Position numbers and translations under genes: made by a program. A stretch of 12,113 bases of DNA from Nitrospirae bacterium CG1_02_44_142 (GTDB taxonomy: Bacteria > Nitrospirota > Thermodesulfovibrionia > Thermodesulfovibrionales > UBA1546), in contig MNVK01000101.1 in the NCBI GenBank assembly GCA_001871685.1, positions 1-12,113 of the forward strand. Reading direction: 5' to 3'. Below the pieces are notes generated by a model, which saw only the letters and a program-made list of their open reading frames with translations, was not told the DNA's origin and did no database searches. The stretch's first letter is position 1; each line of letters begins with the position of its first letter. Positions 6,790 to 11,878 of the stretch are shown here, one piece after another.

Positions 6790-6880
6790 GTCATCAATCT
6801 TAATAGGCATATTTATTTTTGTGATATGGAAATACGGATGTTTTCTATTCAAACAATTTAAGCTGGGGATACTTCTTGCC

Positions 6881-6922
6881 TGTATTCAATCCTGAATACA
6901 ATTGTATTCAAATTTGAATACA
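6881..6922. promoter_or_regulatory. Double operator: two TGTATTCA-N4-TGAATACA dyads
   Basis: Four identical half-sites alternate: TGTATTCA at 6881, TGAATACA at 6893, TGTATTCA at 6903 and TGAATACA at 6915. They form two dyads with 4-bp spacers (ATCC and AATT), whose centres are 22 bp (two helical turns) apart, as expected for two dimers bound side by side on one face of DNA. The second dyad is a perfect palindrome extending to 22 bp (6902-6923). The site is about 150 bp upstream of porG, so it may control that operon by activation or looping, or another promoter I do not see. The regulator is not in the window; a GntR-type protein is only a guess. Confidence 0.7.
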
Positions 6923-6971
6923 AAATCAAGATATGGCGTTTCAATCTGTGGGAACTATTTATCTTCTGCGG

Positions 6972-7126
6972 CTTGCCCTCTTGCCCGCTCTTTCTTGCTG
7001 AAAGCCGACTGCTGAGACTGAAGCTGAGTAGCGGATAGATTACGGCGCTTTGAGACTGTCACTAAGTGACTCACCGAGGCGGGTGGAACTATTGAAAAAC
7101 CGGTCGCTGTCCCTAATTTTTCATAA
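6972..7126 (+). repeat. Cassette-bounding repeat, copy A (155 bp)
   Basis: This segment matches 9617-9771 over the full 155 nt with about a dozen substitutions and no gaps. It starts CTTGCCCTCTTGCC, carries a GCTGA-rich stretch with 6-7-nt spacing, a CTCACCGAG segment, GGAACTATTGAAAAACCGG, and ends TCCCTAATTTTTCATAA. Copy A lies between the por regulatory region and the broken AbiE toxin gene. No protein-coding frame is evident in it. Confidence 0.85.
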
Positions 7127-7142
7127 ATGCCTTTGCTTTCAT
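7113..7142 (-). pseudogene. Truncated gene start (6-codon remnant) abutting repeat copy A
   Basis: Downstream of the AbiE toxin gene an AGGAG (7148-7152) precedes an ATG by 5 nt. The frame reads MKAKAF and then enters the repeat, ending MKN and a TAG that belongs to the repeat. The good ribosome binding site followed by loss of coding sequence exactly at the repeat border suggests that a third gene was cut off by the repeat. It is too short to identify and could be chance. Confidence 0.3.
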
Positions 7143-7165
7143 GACTTCTCCTACAGATATTGTAT

Positions 7166-8203
7166 TTAATACTTCATGTCGACAAAAAATCCGGTACGGC
7201 CAGGACATGGATAGCCATGCTTGTCTTTGTGCTTGTTGAGTTTAGAATCATTAGTTTTATGGGTGAACTTTTTACCACAATAACTGCATTCGAAAACATA
7301 TTTAGGACCGTAATCTGATGTAAAACTTTTTGGTCTTCTGCCAGTTGATCTAATTGGCTGCGGTTTTACACTGGCAATTCTCCCCGTTCTCACTGTTGTC
7401 AAAGGAGCGGAGATCGGACCCGAACTTGTCGGCTCAATTACATATCTGGGTGTGAAAGAAATCTTTGTAACTTGAGCGCCTTGTATTCTATCAACTCTGT
7501 ATGATCTATCTTCGCCAGTATTATGCTTTACTGCATAAAGTAACAAGTTTCCATCACGTGTACGACGTAATGAGTATGGCTCTATCAAACGGCGGCTTCC
7601 TTGATAAGTCAAATCTACGCACAATCGGTTCGCAGCAGCAAAGCGTATTGCCTCGATCGGTGCTGATATATGCCAAGCCTGAGACATCGCTGGAGGATGC
7701 CATGCCGTATCAATTGCATCTCCCATAACTGCCATAACAGAAGGTACTGGCTTGACAACCGCGCGATATAACCACTCAAATAATTCCGGAAGCTCTTCCC
7801 AGAATTGCTCAAATAGAGGCAGCACAGGCACTTGATGTCCCAGCATGTTTTCCCATTCTGTTTCTAATTCTCCCCTTTCCGGTTTGTTCTCGAGAATATC
7901 CATTGTTGGCACAGAGATACCTTTAAAGCTGCATTTCTTTTCAAGTGCGCCCAAAATAATGTCACGTCCATGTTTTGTACTATCATGCCGGTGCAAATGA
8001 ATCACATCATAAAGGTCACGAGGCCTCAACCGCTCTGCCAGCGCCCTGATCTTTTCTGCAAAAAGTTCTTCAAAACAATATGCTTGGATTTGAATACCAT
8101 TTTCCGGTTTATCAGAGTACGGATGATGCACTTCACTTCTGACGGGATCGATAACTAAAACCTCATCGTCAGTTAAATCTAATTTTATACGTGGCAGAGC
8201 GCC
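7166..8203 (-). pseudogene. abiEii: AbiEii toxin, C-terminal fragment with WYL-like and zinc-finger domains
   Basis: This open frame continues, in the same frame, the nucleotidyltransferase fragment at 8204-8599 after an in-frame TGA. It begins GALPRIKLDLTDDEVLVIDPVR, standard AbiEii continuation, then AYCFEELFAEKIRALAERLRPRDLYDVIHL, the helical core of the family. A WYL-like segment follows at about full-length residues 313-376 (RRLIEPYSLRRTRDGNLLLYA then SYRVDRI). At the C-terminus C438-x2-C441, H457-x3-H461 and C465 form a C2H2-like zinc finger. I recall full-length proteins of about 480 aa with this layout. If translation restarts, the first in-frame ATG is at 8131 (321 aa). Without the N-terminal catalytic part it should be inactive as a toxin, though it could still bind AbiEi or nucleic acid. 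Confidence 0.75.
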
Positions 8204-8599
8204 TCATGGTTGCAACGGACCGCGATAGCTTATTCTGCCCTGCACTGATATTTTGCCTCGTGGATTTGTATAAACTTCAAAGCGGATTGTTTCCTTCGGG
8301 ATTTCAATACCTGCTGCCTCGTAAATCCAGTCAGCAACCTCTTTGAAGGCATTGATTAAAAAACTTTCATTTTGATGCTCAGAATTTTTAACTGTGAAAT
8401 CCAAATCCTCGAAAAAGCGGTATGTCTCAAAATAGCATTTCTTTAAACAAGTCCCGCCTTTAAATACCCAGCTTTTACTGAGTTCAGCATGGTTCGAAAT
8501 TCCAGCTAATGCCCATCCAAGCACATAGTCCTTTTCAATAACATTTGCTTTGAGAATAAACTCTCTGGAGAAATCCCTTATTTCATTGCGGTCGATCAA
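8204..8599 (-). pseudogene. abiEii: AbiEii toxin, N-terminal nucleotidyltransferase fragment
   Basis: Nucleotidyltransferase toxin of the AbiE type IV toxin-antitoxin system, which in other bacteria gives abortive phage resistance. Visible motifs: VIEKDYVLGWAL at 20-31 and the polymerase-beta-like active site FKGGT (46-50) with EDLDF (64-68, D65 and D67). The frame ends at a TGA after 131 codons, in the motif YRGPLQP*GALPRIKLDL, where relatives I recall have Arg; a single CGA to TGA change explains it. Reading through gives 477 codon positions. The start is TTG at 8599 with AAGGAG 8 nt upstream, one base after the antitoxin stop. Other genes here (porG, fumarase beta) end with TGA, so TGA is a true stop. 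Both catalytic motifs lie upstream of the break. Confidence 0.75.
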
Positions 8600-8600
8600 A

Positions 8601-9407
8601 TTATTTCTCCTTTACCCAACTTTCCGGCACCCACAATCTCCATCGTGTAATCAGCCTGTCAGACTCCAGCGCGGGGTCAAGTTTAACATTGCCTTTAGTA
8701 AGTTGGGATTTGCAGTCATTGATAAAAGATATCTGGTCTGAAGCAAAACGCTCTAATAAGAAACCGAGGCGTTTAAAGACAGCGCCATTGCCTAATCGCT
8801 TAGAGTATTCTATCAACAGTTTGAGGTCTCTGTTCTCTGACTTCAGGTAATTACGCAGTATATCTGCAACAGAGCGCATTCCACCGCCAAGTCTGGGGTT
8901 ATTCAGCATATCAAGAATTGTACGCGAAGGATCAGATATTAATATCTTCACTTGTCCTCTCCAGACAGGTTTAAGTCCAAACATTTCCTTTTCAGATATA
9001 GTCCTCAGTAAAAAATTTGTTCCTTTGATGATTGGATTACGTTCTCTCGGTTTTTGTGTTGTCATGACCACTACAGTACGGAATACTTGCTCTGTCAAGT
9101 CCCAATATTCTGCTGCACTCCATCCGCCAATGTAGCAAGGAGAATATAACCGTTCAGCAATAATCCAAGGGTCTTCAAGGGGAATTTCTGTTGTCCGGGA
9201 TTCAAGGGGTACTGGAATGTATAGTCCCCTCTTCACACGTGAAAGCCACCCTTTTTTAGCCCACCGCGAAAGCATCTTTGCAGCTTCAGTAGTTGAGACT
9301 TTCAAGATATTAGATGCTTCTTTGACCGAGATAGTCCCTTTCGTCTCACGGGCTATAGCAGATAATCTTTTCCTGCCCTCTTTTCCTAAGCCTGATATTT
9401 CTTCCAT
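8601..9407 (-). CDS. abiEi: AbiEi antitoxin / transcriptional autorepressor
   Basis: Antitoxin of the type IV AbiE pair; in characterised systems it does not bind the toxin but represses its own promoter through an N-terminal winged helix. Residues about 1-70 (GKEGRKRLSAIARETKGTISVKEASNILKVSTTEAAKMLSRWAKKGWLSRVKRGLYIPVP) form that helix-turn-helix. The rest is the AbiEi C-terminal domain: DPWIIAERLYSPCYIGGWSAAEYWDLTEQ, then RGQVKILISDPSRTILDMLNNP. I chose the second ATG at 9407 (268 aa) because GGAG lies 6 nt upstream; an ATG four codons earlier is inside or before that site. It is intact although the toxin downstream is broken, so it may still repress its own promoter, which carries two direct repeats. 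Confidence 0.88.
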   Translation of the reverse strand: MEEISGLGKEGRKRLSAIARETKGTISVKEASNILKVSTTEAAKMLSRWAKKGWLSRVKRGLYIPVPLESRTTEIPLEDPWIIAERLYSPCYIGGWSAAEYWDLTEQVFRTVVVMTTQKPRERNPIIKGTNFLLRTISEKEMFGLKPVWRGQVKILISDPSRTILDMLNNPRLGGGMRSVADILRNYLKSENRDLKLLIEYSKRLGNGAVFKRLGFLLERFASDQISFINDCKSQLTKGNVKLDPALESDRLITRWRLWVPESWVKEK

Positions 9408-9428
9408 AGTATACTCCATATGCCATTA

Positions 9429-9532
9429 TTCATCTAATGAGTGAACTATAACATATTTGATATACTAAAGTTAAGTATATTATTTACGTCAAAGTTCATC
9501 TAATATGTGAATTATTGCGTATTGAATATACT
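9429..9532. promoter_or_regulatory. Paired 38-bp direct repeats upstream of abiEi (probable operator)
   Basis: TTCATCTAAT..GTGAA..TATACT occurs at 9429-9466 and again at 9495-9532, both 38 nt, identical at 30 positions and 66 bp apart. Each holds a short TTCA/TGAA inverted repeat, and ATATACT/AGTATAT at 9460-9480 is a further dyad between them. The proximal copy covers the candidate -10 box of abiEi. AbiEi proteins are known to bind two repeats in their own promoter and repress cooperatively, which fits this arrangement. Confidence 0.65.
9445..9474 (-). promoter_or_regulatory. Candidate abiE promoter
   Basis: On the minus strand TTAACT (9469-9474) and TATAGT (9445-9450) are 18 bp apart, placing the start about 30 nt before the abiEi ATG. 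The -10 lies inside the proximal 38-bp repeat, so repressor binding there would block it. Confidence 0.4.
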
Positions 9533-9581
9533 TTGGAACTTTGGCACTATTCCCTTTTGACTTCTCGTAGCGTAGCGCAGA

Positions 9582-9596
9582 GTCGCCCGAGGCGAC
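9582..9596. other. Small GC hairpin in the abiEi-repeat B spacer
   Basis: GTCGCC-CGA-GGCGAC forms a 6-bp stem with a 3-nt loop. The surrounding 9533-9616 is non-coding and I see no other feature in it apart from GTAGC-type short repeats just before the hairpin. It is not followed by a T run. Confidence 0.35.
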
Positions 9597-9616
9597 CCCG
9601 CTTGCTTACTTACATA

Positions 9617-9771
9617 CTTGCCCTCTTGCCTACTCTTTCTTGCTGAAAGCCGACTGCTGAGGCTGAAGCTGAGTAGCGGATAGATTACGGCGCTTTGGGA
9701 CTATCATGAAGTGCCTCACCGAGGCAAGTGGAACTATTGAAAAACCGGCCGCTGTCCCTAATTTTTCATAA
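9617..9771 (+). repeat. Cassette-bounding repeat, copy B (155 bp)
   Basis: Full-length partner of the copy at 6972-7126, in the same orientation. In this copy TGCCTC-ACC-GAGGCA (9713-9727) is a perfect small hairpin, whereas copies A and C keep only part of it. It separates the AbiE module on its left from the toxin-antitoxin pair on its right. Sequence similarity to copy A stops right after TTTCATAA, giving a sharp right border. Confidence 0.85.
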
Positions 9772-9795
9772 TTTCCCAAATCAATTCTCAGCATC

Positions 9796-9825
9796 TTGAC
9801 AATAGTGTGGCTTATAAACTACTAT
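9796..9825 (+). promoter_or_regulatory. Promoter of the HigB/Gp49-like toxin-antitoxin operon
   Basis: TTGACA (9796-9801) and TACTAT (9820-9825) are 18 bp apart. The -10 ends 7 nt before the toxin ATG, so the transcript should start at or within about a base of that codon, giving a leaderless toxin message. Confidence 0.5.
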
Positions 9826-9832
9826 CAACTTA

Positions 9833-10162
9833 ATGAAAGCATGTTCTTTCACCCTTGAATATTACATTAGCGAAAACGGCAGAATTCCATTCAAGGCTTG
9901 GCTTGATGGGCTGAAAGATATTCATGCACGCGCAAAGATTCGCATTTCTCTTGACAGAGTGAGGCTGGGGAATTTTGGGCATGCAAAGTCTGTTGGCGAA
10001 GGCGTGCATGAATTAAAGATTGATTATGGTTCCGGGTACCGCGTGTATTATGCACTTGCAGGAAATACAATTATTTTGCTCCTGCTTGGCGGAGATAAAG
10101 CATCGCAGAGCAAAGATATTGCCTGTGCAAAAGAATATTGGAAAGCATTTAAACGGAGGTGA
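9833..10162 (+). CDS. Type II toxin, RelE/ParE superfamily (HigB/Gp49-like, HI1419 type)
   Basis: Small toxin expected to be an mRNA interferase acting at the ribosome, by family. The 109 aa follow the HI1419/COG3657 pattern: FTLEYYISENGRIPFKAWLDGLKD at 6-29, AKIRISLDRVRLGNFGHAKSVGEGVHELKIDYGSGYRVYYA at about 34-74, then ILLLLGGDKASQSKDIACAKEYWKAFK. The GD-K-SQ-KDI-A block is the family's diagnostic C-terminal motif. It precedes its antitoxin, as in higBA-like loci. No Shine-Dalgarno is seen before the ATG, consistent with a leaderless start. The gene looks intact. Confidence 0.9.
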   Translation: MKACSFTLEYYISENGRIPFKAWLDGLKDIHARAKIRISLDRVRLGNFGHAKSVGEGVHELKIDYGSGYRVYYALAGNTIILLLLGGDKASQSKDIACAKEYWKAFKRR

Positions 10163-10167
10163 TATAA

Positions 10168-10479
10168 ATGGCAGTAAAATCAAAAAAGAATTATCAGGAA
10201 GATCTTATTGAAAGCCTGAAAAATCCTAAAGAGGCTGCAGCATACCTGAATGCGGCAATTGAAGAGGGAGACCGCGAGTTATTCCTTCTTGCTCTTAGAA
10301 ATATTGCGGAAGCTAAAGGGGGAATATCAACAATAGCGGCAAAGGCTCATCTTAACAGGGAAAATCTTTATCGCATGCTTTCAAAGAGGGGCAACCCCGA
10401 GATAAAGAGCCTGCTGACCTTGCTTCATGCTATGGGGCTGGAGCTTACTGTAAAGGCACAGAAACAGGTCTATGCATAA
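10168..10479 (+). CDS. Type II antitoxin, HTH family (HI1420 type)
   Basis: Cognate antitoxin and DNA-binding autorepressor of the preceding toxin. It matches the HI1420/COG3636 pattern: DLIESLKNPKEAAAYLNAAIEEGDRELFLLALRNIAEAKGG at about 11-51, then a helix-turn-helix GISTIAAKAHLNRENLYRMLSKRGNPEIKSLLTLLHAMGLEL at about 51-92. The 103-aa length is typical. It starts 5 nt after the toxin stop with a very strong GGAGGTGA ribosome binding site, in contrast with the toxin. Repeat copy C begins 11 nt after its stop. Confidence 0.9.
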   Translation: MAVKSKKNYQEDLIESLKNPKEAAAYLNAAIEEGDRELFLLALRNIAEAKGGISTIAAKAHLNRENLYRMLSKRGNPEIKSLLTLLHAMGLELTVKAQKQVYA

Positions 10480-10490
10480 ATGAAACAAGA

Positions 10491-10602
10491 GCTGAGGCTG
10501 AAGCTGAGTTAGCGAATATATTATGGCACTTTGAGACTGTCATGAAGTGACTCACCGAGGCGAATGGAACTATTTAAAAACCAGCCGCTGGCTATTTATC
10601 AT
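10491..10602 (+). repeat. Cassette-bounding repeat, copy C (partial, diverged)
   Basis: From GCTGAGGCTGAAGCTGAG onward it aligns with copies A and B through GAGACTGTCATGAAGTGACT, CACCGAGG and GGAACTATT to AAAACCAGCCGCTGG, with more substitutions and a one-base insertion. The first 40 or so bases of the full-length repeat are missing. It sits between the toxin-antitoxin pair and the membrane protein/Cas2-like pair. Confidence 0.8.
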
Positions 10603-10613
10603 TTAAATAGTAA

Positions 10614-10642
10614 TTGAAGATTGACTTGGTCTCTGGTATTAT
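10614..10642 (+). promoter_or_regulatory. Candidate promoter of the membrane protein/Cas2-like pair
   Basis: TTGAAG (10614-10619) and TATTAT (10637-10642) are 17 bp apart, giving a leader of about 44 nt to the ATG at 10693. Confidence 0.4.
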
Positions 10643-10692
10643 AGAAAAACCATAGAGTAATTTGTTAGGTTATAAACACCGAGGGATTGTTT

Positions 10693-11034
10693 ATGGGTAG
10701 TACGGAAACAAAGAGAAATCAGATTTTAGAGGCAATAACCGCTCCTCTCGGCTTTTTTGTCCTCGCGTTGCTTATTGTTGAAGCTTTTCTTGCGACCATA
10801 CTTATTGGGGCAACTTTAGAGAATACCGATAAGGTCAGTGGCATGTACCTTGGTGTAGGGCTCTTTGTATTTGTCACTTTAGCTGTTTCATTACTCGTAT
10901 GGTTTAAGCCGGACAATCTAACCTTCGATAAGGAAGCGCACTTGCGGAACCGAGGTAAACCGCCCTTCGGTTCAGAAAGCCATACCGTCATAAATCAAAA
11001 TTTATTGATGCCTACAGAACCAAAGGGGAAATAA
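10693..11034 (+). CDS. Small two-TM membrane protein, partner of a Cas2-like protein
   Basis: A 113-aa protein with two hydrophobic segments at about 18-41 (PLGFFVLALLIVEAFLATILIG) and 50-71 (GMYLGVGLFVFVTLAVSLLVWF), followed by a charged cytoplasmic-looking tail FKPDNLTFDKEAHLRNRGKPPFG. I recall similar small proteins but no function. I chose the ATG at 10693 because GAGGG lies 7 nt upstream; a TTG two codons earlier is less likely. The next gene begins 2 nt after its stop, so the two are surely co-transcribed and probably translationally coupled. By analogy with defence pairs the membrane protein could be an effector, but that is speculation. Confidence 0.75.
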   Translation: MGSTETKRNQILEAITAPLGFFVLALLIVEAFLATILIGATLENTDKVSGMYLGVGLFVFVTLAVSLLVWFKPDNLTFDKEAHLRNRGKPPFGSESHTVINQNLLMPTEPKGK

Positions 11035-11036
11035 CC

Positions 11037-11309
11037 ATGAAAGCATATTCAATTACCTATGACTTAAAGATGCCCGGTCGTGATTATGAAAAGCTTTATG
11101 AAGCAATTAAGGCATCAGGAAAATGGTGGCACTATTTAGAGTCGACATGGCTTGTTGTCTCTAACGAAACAAGCCAACAAATTTGGAATCGTATAGCACC
11201 AACTATTGATAAAAATGACTTTGTATTAATAATTGAAGTCAGAAGAAATTGTTTTGGCTGGTTGCCAAATGATGCGTGGGACTGGATTACTACCAATGTG
11301 CCTGATTGA
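11037..11309 (+). CDS. Stand-alone Cas2-fold small protein (SinR/Cas2-like family)
   Basis: A 90-aa protein with a ferredoxin-like pattern: strand MKAYSITYDL with an Asp at its end (D9, the place of the Cas2 metal-binding Asp), helix YEKLYEAIKA, SGKWWHYLESTWLV, then helix TSQQIWNRIAPTI and strand NDFVLIIEV. This matches the small proteins annotated as SinR family or Cas2-like that occur away from CRISPR loci. There is no CRISPR array or cas1 here, so spacer acquisition is not its job. VapD-like or other Cas2-fold endoribonuclease activity is possible; I cannot confirm catalysis. Tight coupling to the upstream 2-TM protein points to a shared role. Confidence 0.75.
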   Translation: MKAYSITYDLKMPGRDYEKLYEAIKASGKWWHYLESTWLVVSNETSQQIWNRIAPTIDKNDFVLIIEVRRNCFGWLPNDAWDWITTNVPD

Positions 11310-11327
11310 AACACGCATGGGAAAAAT

Positions 11328-11369
11328 GAGGGACACTGGAAAAAAACAGGAACACACCTCGTTTTTTTT
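11328..11369 (+). terminator. Weak candidate terminator after the Cas2-like gene
   Basis: GAGG (11328-11331) can pair with CCTC (11357-11360) ahead of a run of eight T. The stem is short and the loop long, so only the T run makes this plausible. Confidence 0.25.
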
Positions 11370-11395
11370 AATACTTCTAAACCGCAACCAGTTCT

Positions 11396-11416
11396 CTCTC
11401 CCAAAACCTGCCGCTG
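11396..11416 (+). repeat. Short repeat D, core of the cassette-bounding repeat
   Basis: CTCTCCCAAAACCTGCCGC is repeated exactly at 11778-11796. Its right part AAAACCTGCCGCTG matches the 3' core of copies A (7096), B (9741) and C (10577), allowing one or two differences. It lies between the Cas2-like gene and the convergent 2-TM gene. Confidence 0.55.
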
Positions 11417-11433
11417 GACCTGTTTTTTCTGTT

Positions 11434-11739
11434 CTATTGCTGATTGCCTTCTAATAGCTTTTTCAGTAGTTGATAGAACTTTTTATTCCTCATACTATCT
11501 CTGATAGTCAAAATGCCAATAGTTATGAAAAATATGCCTACCAAAATATAACTTTTATCTATCGACAAAAAAAGAGTGCTTCCTCCTATCATTGCACCAA
11601 CCAGAATCGAAAATACCCCAGAAATTATTAAGCCTTTAAATTTATCACAATCTTTTTTTAGAGACTGTATTATCCTCTTATCATCAGAGGTTAAATCACT
11701 TCTTTTATTTTCCATTTTTGTTAAAAAAACAAGCTCCAC
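11434..11739 (-). CDS. Small two-TM membrane protein of unknown function
   Basis: Residues about 34-58 (KFKGLIISGVFSILVGAMIGGSTLF) and 64-79 (YILVGIFFITIGILTI) are hydrophobic; the termini are charged, with a Lys-rich end KKFYQLLKKLLEGNQQ. I do not recognise the family. The start is uncertain: GTG at 11739 (101 aa) lacks a close ribosome binding site, although AAGGAG lies 15-20 nt upstream; the internal ATG at 11715 (93 aa) has none. It stands alone between two copies of a 19-bp repeat. Its AT-rich codon use differs from the por genes, in line with acquisition. Small 2-TM proteins in such settings are often toxins or effectors, but nothing here shows this. Confidence 0.55.
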   Translation of the reverse strand: MELVFLTKMENKRSDLTSDDKRIIQSLKKDCDKFKGLIISGVFSILVGAMIGGSTLFLSIDKSYILVGIFFITIGILTIRDSMRNKKFYQLLKKLLEGNQQ

Positions 11740-11777
11740 ATCCCATATCTTTCATACTCCTTAACTGCTACATTTCC

Positions 11778-11798
11778 CTCTCCCAAAACCTGCCGCAT
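11778..11798 (+). repeat. Short repeat E, second copy of the 19-bp repeat
   Basis: Exact copy of the 19-mer at 11396-11414. Together they bracket the 2-TM gene on the minus strand, as the larger repeats bracket the modules to the left. The core diverges after GCCGC. Confidence 0.55.
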
Positions 11799-11878
11799 TA
11801 TAACATTTAAAAAATCTATTTCAAAGGTTCAATCTTGCCTGGGATTTGATAGTTACAATCCCAAAAAACCTGCTTATC

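Noticed and set aside
6893..6910. TGAATACA-AT-TGTATTCA read as an ArgR box
   Set aside because: ArgR boxes have TGAAT and ATTCA closer together (about 4 bp); here 8 bp separate them, and the TGTATTCA-N4-TGAATACA reading explains all four half-sites.
6972..7126. 155-bp repeat as an insertion sequence
   Set aside because: No transposase frame, no terminal inverted repeats at its borders and no target-site duplication visible.
8204..8206. TGA in the AbiE toxin as selenocysteine or a recoded codon
   Set aside because: No SECIS-like hairpin stands out, relatives have no Cys/Sec at this place as far as I recall, and TGA serves as normal stop in porG and fumarase beta.
10668..10680. GTTAGGT fits the GTTRRRY core of integron attC sites
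   Set aside because: No matching RYYYAAC partner or attC-like fold nearby, and the other repeat copies have no such core; a degenerate 7-mer is expected by chance several times in 12 kb.
11037..11309. Cas2-like protein as part of a CRISPR-Cas locus
   Set aside because: No cas1, no other cas gene and no spaced repeat array in the window; the repeats around it are single, long and diverged.
11841..11862. GGGATT/AATCCC hairpin as terminator of the DUF2442 gene
   Set aside because: The stem is only 6 bp with a 10-nt loop and no T run follows on the minus strand.
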